Shown piece after piece: positions 24,192 through 32,879 of a stretch of DNA of 32,879 nt. The first letter of the stretch is position 1. Every line of letters starts with the position of its first letter. Source of the DNA: Heterotrichella gracilis (Eukaryota; Sar; Xanthophyceae; Tribonematales; Xanthonemataceae); contig JAULBX010027916.1 in NCBI GenBank assembly GCA_032358255.1, positions 1 through 32,879 on the forward strand. The letters are read 5' to 3'. The translations under genes were made by a program, and so were the position numbers. The notes beneath the pieces were generated by a model, which searched no databases, was not told where the DNA came from, and saw only the letters and a program-made list of their open reading frames with translations.

Positions 24192-27100
24192 TCACGCGGT
24201 GACCCTCCCCTCCTTTGCCCCCTGCCCCTCACCCCCCTCGCTTCCCCCCCTGCCCACCACCCGGGCCAGCAGCGCCCCCCTCTTGGCCTGGTTGGTGTGG
24301 GGGGCGAAGGTGCACTCGCGCAGCGCAGCTGCAGCCAGCTCCTCAGCCAACGCGGCGCGCCTGGCTTCTGAACGGGCCTGTGCGGGGGTGGGGGGAGGTC
24401 GTTGTGGGTGGGGCATTAGTTGGTGTGCGGTGTGGGGATGTGTGCGGTGTGGGGATGTACTTGCGCAGGCTGCTGCAGCCAGCTCCTGGGCAAGCGGTAC
24501 AATACAGGCATGTACATTACTTACCATTTGATTACTCAAATTTTTATTTTTATATACCGGTACTTAATTCACATAGGAAACATTATACATTGGGGCAAAT
24601 AAAGGCGCCTGGCGTGCGCTCGAATTTGTGCTGGTGGGGATCGAGGGTTAGGGTTGTATGCTGGTAGAGAGGGTTTGCTTCAAGGTGCTGGGCAGCGGTG
24701 CTTGCTGTCAACAGCCCCTGGGGCCCTACCCTCACCTTCTTCGCCCCGTCATGCAGTATGATATGTGACTGCGCAACATGTGCTACAGGCCCGTATCTCC
24801 CCTCTCCCTCCACCCATCCACCACCACCACCACCCACCTTGTTGGCCCCCTCGTGCAGCTTGAAGGGCTGCGGCACGGTGTGGGAGGTGGCCCGCGCGCG
24901 CGGCTCCAGCACAAACGCCTTAGCTTTCCGCTGGCGCTGCTCCTCAGCCAGGCGCTGGGCAGCAGCGGCCTTCTCAAGGTGGCGGTCAAGGCCGCGCACG
25001 GGGGGAGGGGGCTGCGGAAAAGGGGGCGTGGGGATGGGTGGGTCATAGTAAGATAATAATACCAAAACCCACCCTAGGGCCTGTAATTATCAAATTACCC
25101 TTGGTGGGTGGAGAAGGCAAGCCACTGATGGCCATGGTTTTTGCGGTGGGAAGGGGGAGTACCCCATGGGTGCATGTTGCAGCCTATATGCGTGGCGTGG
25201 CACCATGGGGAGGCATTTGAGCAGCTGGTGCACCTGCCCATCTACTCCCCACCCCTTTTGGGACACCTGCATGGGCGGCGGTGGCCCCCTGACCTGGAGT
25301 GTGCACTCATGCAGCTCTAGGCCCTCTTTCAGGTTGTGCAATATGTTCATGGGTGACACACCGCCCCGCACCCAGCACGTGCCCTGCACCCACCTGGTCT
25401 GCCTGCGTGGGCGGCGGCGGCCCCGTGACCTGTGGCGTGAATGTGCATTCTTGGAGCTCCTGGTACTCCTTCAGGTTGCGCGCCAGCTGCACCCGCAGGT
25501 CGCGCTCCCGCTGGTGCTGGTCAATGCGCCGCATGAGGGAGGCGGGGTCCTGGGGGGGAGGAGGGTAGGAGGGTGGTGTTGGTGGGTGACTGTGGATGGG
25601 GGGCAGGTGTGGTTCCACACTGGCTGATGTAATGCAGGTAGGGAGGTCTGGGTGGGGCAGGAGGTGGGTGGTAAAGTGTGCATGAAATCATGCACCTGCA
25701 CCCTACACGCAGCACATTGACCCAGCCACCGGTTCCACAATGATGCACCCCCATCCCACAACACCCACCTGGTCTGCGATCATGAACCTAGCCGCGGGGC
25801 TGACCCCCGCAGAGGCGGGGGTGGCCCCCTTGATGACTGGCTTGGCGGTGTTAGGCCGGAAGGTGCACTCGCGCGCCCGCACCTCCTCCATCGCCCGCAG
25901 CGCCTCCTCGCGTCGGGCCCGCACCCCATCGTTGCTGGCCATCTCCTCAATGCTGCGGGGCTACGGGGGTTGGGGGGCGGCGGGGCGTGAGGCGGGGGTG
26001 TTTTGGGGCATGGGGTGTTTGGGAAGAGGGGGCATGTGTTATGTTAGGCAATAAACAAGCAATACCCGTACCCACCGCAAAACCCGAGTAGCAGAGTGAA
26101 AAATAAACAACAAAGATATTCTTTTTACAGATGTTGAGCAAAAAAATGGCATTTACGTGGGGGGTAGTGCAGTGTGTGGATGTGCGGCCCCTTCCATGCA
26201 ACAGTGACCGCCCAGCCCCCTGGCCCCCCCAATCCACCCCTCGACCTCTCCACCAGCAGCACCTGCCCCACCGTCCTACCACCACCACCACCCACCTTGG
26301 CCATCCTCAGGCTCTTGGCGCTCAGCTGCGGCCGGAAAGAAAACTGGGAGTAGTAGCTTTCCGCCGCAGCTGCGCGCGCCGCCTCCTGCTGCGCCGCATC
26401 ATGGCAGGCCAGCCGCTCCGCCCTCTCCGCGTGGCTCTCCCCCAGGTGCGCCCAGTGGTCTGAGGATGCGGCTAGGACGGCCACCGCCATGCCGGTGTGC
26501 GGGTTGAAGGTGCACTGCTTGTCCTCCTGTGGGGTTGGGGATGGGGTTGGGGGTGGTTTGGGGGGGTTGTCCCTTCACTATGATTGCCACTATAACCAGC
26601 TCCCTCTCAAACATGTCCAACAATCAGTACAATCCACTTTCAAACCCAGAAAAAAAATCACATTGTGCATTGTAAGTATCAAACAATATTGGAAATGTTT
26701 TTTTTTGGAAATGGTGGACATGCCTGTTTGGGATATTATTATTAATTGTGACAAAAAGGTACAAACGAAAAACATAAATATTTTTGTGCCCTGCCGGCCT
26801 TGGCCCCCGCACCATGTCCTGCATCACCGCCAGCTGCCTCTCCCTGCGCTGCTGCTGGAAGAACTTCTGGCGGTCCATGAAGCCGGAGGGCACACGCGCG
26901 CTGGACTCCATCAGGCGCTGGGAGGCGGGGCACAACGCGGGGCTGAAGGTGCAGTCGGGCTCGGGGGCAGGACCACCTGCATGGGGGAAGTAGGGTTTCA
27001 GGATTCAAGGTTTTAGGGTTTTGAGGATGGGCAGAGTGCGCGGGGAGGGGAGGCAGGTTGGTGAGGGAGGTTAGGGAATCAAATTTGGGGTTTCGGGGTT

Positions 27101-29165
27101 TAGGAAGGGGCCAGCGCGGGGCTAAATGACCTAGGTGGGGAGGTCATGTTGGCTGGAGGGTCATGTTGGGTTGGAGGCCCCAGACTCATGCCGGGATCAC
27201 TTCATACCACCCATATCCCTTCCCACCCACTAATGCACCCACCTGCCTCGCTCCGCGCCCGCCAGGTCCCGCCAGCCGCCAGCCGCTCCGCAGGCGGGAG
27301 CTCATCCCGTGCCTCCCGCACCTCCTTGGCGATGGCCAGCCTCACCGAACGCCCGTTGATTGCCGGCTGGAAGGTCATGTCGGGGTCGGCGCAGTAGCGC
27401 GCGGCCAGTGCGGTGGCCAGCTTCTCATTCTTGCTGCGCATGAGTTCGCCTGGGTGTGGGGCGAGGATTTTGGTGAGGGTTTACGGATTGGTTGGTGGAA
27501 GGGGCACAGCCTTTGAGGTTGTTGCGCACTCCTTCTGGGTTGAGTGTTTATGCACTCCTCCACATTATGCAGGGAGTGGAGGGAAGGGCTGGTATGGGGG
27601 CTGCTGTGCATTGCATGAGTGATTCATCCCAAGACCCGGGATCAGTGTGCCAAGAGAGGATGGCGGTAAGGTTTAGCATGCTCCTCAAAAACCCATTGTA
27701 AAGTATTGCCATAAGATATCTTCCCACGCACCCACTCGCTCCTGGATGGGGCGGTAGTTGTCCGGCACGCGCTGCGCCGCCACCATCTGGGGTGCAAAGG
27801 TGCACTTGCCCAGCTCCTCCTTCTCCTTCTCAAGCTTGGCTCGCTCCCACTCCGACTGCCTGTCCGCCTTGCTGGCAGCAAACAGACGCTCGCCCACGGT
27901 GCCGTAGGTGGTGCGGTGGGTGAGCTGGGTCGCGTTCACCTTCAGGGAAATGAAATGAATTTCGGTAAAGATTAGCCTGAATTGCAAGAAAAATCCCTCG
28001 TGATGTGGGCACGCCGGCAGTGCAGAAGCAAGTCCCCTGCCATGTTTGGGCGGGTACACTCCTACATGGTGCTCACCAGGAGGTGCAGGGGTACTCGTAT
28101 AGGGTTAGCAAGCCCCTCTTCCTTAACGTGATCTCATTGTTGCAACCCAATCTAAAACCCTCAACCCTAAATCCCTGTGCTCACCTTTGGGGCGAAGGAG
28201 CACTCCTTGAGCGCCTCCATGTCCTGGTCCAGCTTGATCCGCGCATACTTCTCCCACAGGGCGGTTTTGGGCTGGGCGAGGCGGCGCAGGCGGGCTTGAG
28301 GCGGGGTGTTGGAGGTGGGGGGGTTATACCCACATGCACTCTGCACCTGCCGGTAGTGGGGCGCCAGGGTGGCGCTGGGTTTGGCTGATGGCGTGGCGGT
28401 TTTCGGGCGCTCCCGTGGGGCGCTGGCTGGCCGCAGGGCTCGTTGCTTTGCGGTGGGTTGGCTGGGACCCTGGGTTGGATGGCCTGGCCGGTATGCTGGG
28501 ATGGTGGTGTGGTCGTCAGGGTCAAAGTGGAGCTGCCGGGGTATGCTGGCGTGGCTGGCATGGAGGTCTTGGCTGCTCCGGCTGGTGGTGGACGACACTG
28601 GGCTGTACAGGAAGGTGGTGTCGATCTCCACTGCTACTGCTGACTGGGACTGGGACCCTGCGCTGGGAGGGTCTGCGCTGTTGCGGACGCTGGCGTTGCT
28701 GCCTGCGGGGCTGGTGGCGGCATACTGGGCTGCTGCTGTGTGGTCCACTGGTGTGTCAGGGTCGGTGGATCTGGTGCTCTCTGGTGTCAGCAGGTTGCGC
28801 TGTGTTTCCCATGGGTTCACTTCTGCAACAGTCACCCAATGTGTCAGTTTATGGGCCTTGCTTTTCTGGGCCTTGCATTTGCTATGCCTTGCTATGCAAA
28901 CCATTGCAGTGCAGGAGTCAGAAGGTTCCTTACCTGCTTTCCTGTTGCTCAGCAGGGTTAGCACCCTCTCCCTCTTGTGCTGCAGCTCGTCAGGTGTGCT
29001 CTGCGAGGACAGCTGGCCACTCAGGATCCTCGCTTCCCGCTCAGCAAACAGCCTGTCGATTATCTGCTTCCGTTGCTGGTCTGTGAGGGCAGATGACTTT
29101 GGAATGCTCCCTGAGGGATCGTGCTGAGGGGTCCCCAGCTCCCTCGGAGGGGTCTGGAAGTCCAT
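24192..29165 (-). CDS. Modular C-T-F-x-P repeat protein of unknown function, possibly ciliary
   Basis: Ten exons: 29165-28934, 28822-28185, 27939-27732, 27449-27243, 26976-26813, 26526-26296, 25960-25769, 25549-25394, 25011-24838 and 24377-24192. They give 795 aa with every phase matching. The N-terminal 280 residues are polar and low-complexity after a short charged helix (QQRKQIIDRLFAEREARI). From residue 284 a motif recurs about once per exon: ECSFAPK (284), KCTFAPQ (335), DMTFQP (383), DCTFSP (436), QCTFNP (487), FSFRP (545), ECTFRP (591), ECTFTP (658), ECTFAP (755). Each is usually preceded by an Arg/Glu-rich helix. Exons 6-9 are symmetric phase 0. No enzyme motif, signal peptide or membrane segment is visible. 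Helix plus Phe-x-Pro repeats suggest a cytoskeletal or axonemal structural protein, and the head-to-head ZMYND10 gene supports a ciliary role, but both are inferences. The ATG at 29165 is the first in a frame with no upstream acceptor needed. Confidence 0.8.
24455..24505 (-). repeat. Copy of part of the last exon of the C-T-F-x-P gene
   Basis: On the minus strand this reads AQELAAAACAS, resembling AEELAAAALRE in the last exon (about 24315-24350). The shared DNA includes GAGCTGGCTGCAGC. It lies upstream of the last exon, in its intron. Confidence 0.7.
24736..24768 (-). repeat. Copy of the exon 9 end of the C-T-F-x-P gene, or an 11-codon microexon
   Basis: After a TTGCGCAG acceptor this stretch gives SHIILHDGAKK and then a GTGAGG donor; exon 9 ends FKLHEGANK with donor GTGGGT. 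It is in phase 0 at both ends, so it could be spliced in without breaking the frame. Its likeness to the adjacent exon edge and its downstream position fit the partial-copy pattern of this window. I left it out of the main chain. Confidence 0.6.
25240..25345 (-). repeat. Degenerate copy of exon 8 of the C-T-F-x-P gene
   Basis: On the minus strand it reads NLKEGLELHECTLQVRGPPPP, against NLKEYQELQECTFTPQVTGP in exon 8 (about 25394-25475). It has lost two codons, so the F-x-P core is gone, and the donor position is changed (CAAAAGG in place of CAGGTGGG). It lies downstream of exon 8 within the following intron. Confidence 0.85.
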
Positions 29166-29961
29166 CTTCGTTTTGTATTGGCCTGGGCTAGAAGCTTAGT
29201 TGTGACCCAGACTATGCATCTTGAAACATACTGTTTTGAGAAGGAAGCTGAGCACACCCAGTCTGCAACGCTTGTACCTGGTTATAGGCAAAATAGCTGG
29301 ACAACTTTTGGGTTGTTACACGTAAAGCTGGGTTACTGCCTGCAAGGTCCTGCTGCCAAGGTCAAAGGTGAAAGTTGCGCTGACCAGGCAGATGTGTCAA
29401 AGGTGCTCAGGCCAACAACCGAGATAGGGCTGTCATAATGTCAACAGTTAGGCCGTCAGTGTTGACTGGGACACAGCCAGGTCCTTCGCTGCTTTGTAAC
29501 GCGCAGTAACTCTTTGACTCAGGTTCAAAGATGGAACGTTTCACGCCCAGAAAGCATTCGTGGTCAGCCACTCGTTAACATAGCTCTTCACACCGCTTTT
29601 TCTGAGTTTGCAGAAGGGCTACCTGTGTCCGTTGCCGTTATTAATTTATCTGACGCCTTTTCTTGCCCTTGAGATTGCTGCAATGCATGCCTTAACAAGG
29701 GGAGGAATCCAGCATTGATTGAATGGGGAGTAAGGCACATCCATGGATCCATATGCACCACACTGGCTCCACACTCTACTGAAACGGAGACAACAGTTTG
29801 TTTATCCGTCGCGCACAGCATTGCAATAAAACACATCCATACTCCTCAACAGCTCCGGAATATGTCGCCAGCCATCTTGTAATCTTGGAAACCAGCTGCT
29901 CATTCAGGACCTGATAAACACCGTGCACTGCTCCCAAAAAGCGCACGGGAGTGCAGCTAGT
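29166..29961. promoter_or_regulatory. Shared divergent promoter region of the C-T-F-x-P and ZMYND10 genes
   Basis: The two start codons (29165 minus and 29962 plus) are 796 bp apart and point away from each other. No open frame with a recognisable product lies between them; the 105-codon frame at 29121-29438 and the 82-codon frame at 29588-29836 have no motif. It is therefore the likely site of both promoters and 5' UTRs. I could not pick out a specific ciliary-gene element by eye. Confidence 0.5.
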
Positions 29962-32879
29962 ATGGGGTCGGTTTTACAGGATCTTCTGGCCTGTGGCAGG
30001 AAGGACACCACCTCGGGCCCTGAGGTGGGTGCGGGTACCAATCCACATCACGACATGCCGGTGCTGCTGCCCCCACAATCAAACTCAACACGGTGACTGT
30101 GTTCAGGACAAGGTGACGGAGTATGAGGCAGAGGTTTTGGTGAAGTCCATTCAAGCATTCGGACTCGATCAGGTACCCATACATTTGCACAACGGTTGAT
30201 TGGGCCATGCATGCAACTGGGAAACTTTATCGGCAGGCAGGTTGACACTGGGCGATAGCTGAGCAGTGCTGTATGCCATGCTTGCCAAGAACAATCCGTT
30301 AGGCTTATATATTTGTAAAAAACTCACTCACAACTCGCAGATTGGCTCCTCCAAGTGGCAGACGCAGTGCAGCAACATCATGAAGCTCACCTACCAGGTA
30401 CCCAGTTTTCACTGGCCATCACTTCCTTATATGAAGTGCTTCACCCATGTCTTGTTGGTGATGGTGTTATGCATGTTGTTGGTGATTGGACGTGCAGGCT
30501 ACCTACAACGCCCAGACACACTCAAACGAGTTTGTGAAGGAGTTGATGGTGCAATATGAGAAAGTGAGCGATGTGGTTCAAGAGCTGTTGGCCATAGAGG
30601 TGAGGAGCAGGTCCTTTGCATTTGTATCCTAATGTTGGAGCCATTCACTGTTGCTTACATCTCAATTTTCAACAGATATGGAAGGAGGAGGTGTACCCTT
30701 TGCTGGAGGAGCACCTGGCCACCAATGTGGACTCTGTCACTTCCTACTTTCTGCTGTTCTATGAGGCTTGTCTGGCAAACTTTTTGCAGGTAAGGAGTAA
30801 ATATTGTCTTGAAATATTTCTTACAGATACTTTGAACGTTGTTACATGTAGTGTTGCGCACCTGGTTGCAGACGGTGTTGTTCCATGAAGATGGGTGTGA
30901 AAGCATGGGCGAGGATGCCTTGGTGGAACTCTGTGACTGGTGCTACAGGAAGCTGATTTACTGCAACAATGAAGGGCTGGAATATGCAAAGATGGAAGGT
31001 ATGAATTCTTCATTACTTCCCTTATTGCAAGTAAGCTGTCCTTTACGTGACCACGTGAATCACAGTGATTTGTTGCAGAACCCACCAAGGACGAGGTTCT
31101 GAACATGGACAACACAACCAACCTGGGAAGGAGCAAGGACAAGCACGACTTTGACACAGCCTTGTGTGCAGTGGCGATTGTCAGGTGGGAACCTTTCAGT
31201 AGCGTGTGCAGTGGTACAAATTATGGGTGCAGTACTGTTATGCTCTGCCGCACTATTTAACACATACATTTCTTTGTAAACTTGGACTTATGCATTGATG
31301 GGTACCCCTCTGCACTCCCACTCCAGGTACCTCACTGACTATGTTAACACTCTGCCTCTGGGCGTTCTTTCGCGCCTTGTGAGCTCCAATGACACCATCA
31401 TTGCCCTAGCTGCCCTCTTGGAGAACCCTCCATGGAAGCGGAAACGCACATGCGTTGAGAAATATGCTGATGGGCAGTGGCAGAAGGCATCAGGGGCAGA
31501 TGTACTGCAAATAACGCAGCATGAAGCTCAGGTAGGTGGCGGCATCCTCTTGCAGTATTTTAATTGACATAAACAGATAAACATTGACTGCGTATTGTCT
31601 TGCTCACCATCACCTCTGCATTGAATTCTACTGTGTTGGCTGCAGCCACGTGCTGGCAAGTCTTGGATAAAATGCCATGGTTTGCAAACACAGCCACGTA
31701 CCATTACATGCATGAAATTTCAACCTGCTTTTTATAAGGTCAGCATCATGTTGGCTCGCTTTCAGGTCTGGCTGGCCCTCAACAACCTCCTGGTGGACCC
31801 CAAATGCCGCTCCAAGTACGAGTTCAACGACCACCAGAAGAACGCCCTGCTCTGCCTGAGGAGGTACCTGAACGAGATTCTGTTTGACCAAATCCCTGTC
31901 CTCAAGGACCTGCAGCGGGTGCTGGAGGAGATGGCCCTCGGGGTTGCACAGAGCACTGGGAAGGAAACCATGCGGAGCCGCCTCATCCTGGAACAGGTGA
32001 GTGTGTGTCCTGGCGCAGGATTCAGAGGATTCACATATTTGTGTTGATCAGCACACAATGTATGGACACTTCTCGAATCATTCGAGACATTGTAGTATAC
32101 ATGGCGCATTTGGTGGCTTATCACTGCTTGAAAATGCAGGTACCTGTGCTGCGCACTGCCATGCGGGAAGGGCGCAACTGGAAGGAGCTGGCTGAGCAGC
32201 AAAAACACACTGTGTTTGGTGCTGAAGGCAAAAGGCTGAGCATGCAACGAGCGCAGGAGTTTGCCAAGGCGTTTGACATTCTTTGTGACTTGGAGGGTGG
32301 CAAGGAGAACAACGAGGTAAATTGCTGCACATTAATGTACATATTATTAATGTGTCCCTTTCCCCACGGCAACATCAGCAGCAAAAAAGTTACAGACCTC
32401 ATTCTGAAACGGTGTCCCCTGCCCTCAGGCCTTCATCAACGGCGCCACTCCCAAGGGGCGTGAGATCAAGATAACGCTGAGGAGGGAGCTGGCCAAGGAT
32501 GTGTGGGAGGAGTGGTGTGCATATGAAGCTGACCTAGACACAAGCAAACCTCCCGAGGAAATACTGTCGGCCCCAGGTACCGTGCCGCATACAGGGTAGC
32601 GGCAATGTGCGCGTTGCTGTTGGCCGATTTGGCATGTGCATGGAAGGCGCATGCTCCTACTCGCCAATGATTCTCTTGCCAGCGAGTGTTTTTTATTTCA
32701 CTTACTTCCTTGCAGTATCAAAGTATCCCTGTTACATATTAATTTGTTGTTTCATTTTTAATGAAATATATAATGAAATATAGCGTCTAATGAAATATAG
32801 TTAGTTAGGTAGTTACATGCATTCCAGCAATACAGCCAGATTAGCAGTCGGTCTTGCATATGCGGCGCCACGCAGCTCT
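29962..32879 (+). CDS. ZMYND10: ZMYND10, axonemal dynein-arm assembly factor (3' end outside window)
   Basis: Eleven exons: 29962-30024, 30107-30172, 30341-30397, 30498-30599, 30676-30789, 30872-30998, 31079-31184, 31327-31531, 31766-31996, 32140-32316 and 32429-32576. They give 465 codons plus one base, with all phases matching. Residues align along the whole length with ZMYND10/BLU: YEAEVLVKSIQAF at the start, IWKEEVYPLLEEHL, ETVFFH-like TVLFHEDGCES, VRYLTDYVNTLPL, ALLENPPWKRKR, QVWLALNNLLVDP, LLCLRRYLNEILFDQIPVL and LILEQVPVLRTA. ZMYND10 acts in the cytoplasm with other DNAAF proteins and chaperones to assemble outer and inner dynein arms before transport into cilia. The last exon ends at a GTACCG donor in phase 1. 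The C-terminal MYND zinc finger is not in the remaining 303 bp, so the gene runs on beyond the window. Exon 1 has no family match and is the least certain. This gene has no partial exon copies or CCCTAAA motifs in its introns. Confidence 0.93.

Noticed and set aside
28334..29127. Two long plus-strand frames of 250 and 252 codons
   Set aside because: They are antisense to exons 1-2 of the minus-strand C-T-F-x-P gene and run through its intron. Their Trp/Gly/Leu-rich composition is typical of the opposite strand of GC-rich coding DNA, and no family motif is present.
30107..32576. Cullin as the identity of the last gene
   Set aside because: The helical repeats first suggested a cullin, but the ordered blocks (EEVYPLLEEHL, TVLFHEDGCES, VRYLTDYVNTL, ENPPWKRKR, QVWLALNNLL) fit ZMYND10 along the full length.

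Overview
This is nuclear DNA from a eukaryote, most likely a flagellated green alga. The genes are split by many short GT-AG introns with GC-rich exons. One product looks plastid-targeted, one gene is the ciliary dynein-assembly factor ZMYND10, and plant-type telomere-like TTTAGGG/CCCTAAA motifs are scattered through introns and spacers. The species cannot be fixed from the sequence. I see no tRNA, rRNA, CRISPR array or bacterial operon.

Layout. 256-1618 (-): small secreted Cys-rich protein. 1619-6162: gene-poor spacer with telomere-like repeats and a foldback. 6163-11858 (+): ABCG-type ATP-binding domain, broken off after Walker B, with introns full of partial exon copies and two foldback elements. 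12741-13031 (-): F-box protein fragment. 13032-14869: mostly unassigned. 14870-17599 (-): C-factor-like short-chain dehydrogenase, 6 exons, 260 aa. 18543-23394 (+): protein with a stand-alone LON substrate-binding domain, 11 exons, about 536 aa, probably plastid. 24192-29165 (-): 10-exon, 795-aa protein with one C-T-F-x-P motif in most exons and no family I can name. 29962-32879 (+): ZMYND10, 11 exons, cut by the window end before its MYND zinc finger. The last two genes are head to head across about 0.8 kb, so the unknown protein may also be ciliary.

All exon chains were assembled by eye. Each of the four complete multi-exon genes sums to a whole number of codons, and the phase matches at every junction I accepted.

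The most unusual signal is structural. Next to many exons of five genes lie diverged copies of only one edge of that exon plus its flanking intron. Copies of a 5' edge always lie upstream of the intact exon, and copies of a 3' edge always downstream. In the ABCG gene they form real tandem arrays (about 172 bp x 4, about 219 bp x 2, about 98 bp x 3). ZMYND10 shows none. This looks like recurrent tandem duplication across exon-intron boundaries, leaving decoy splice sites in the introns.
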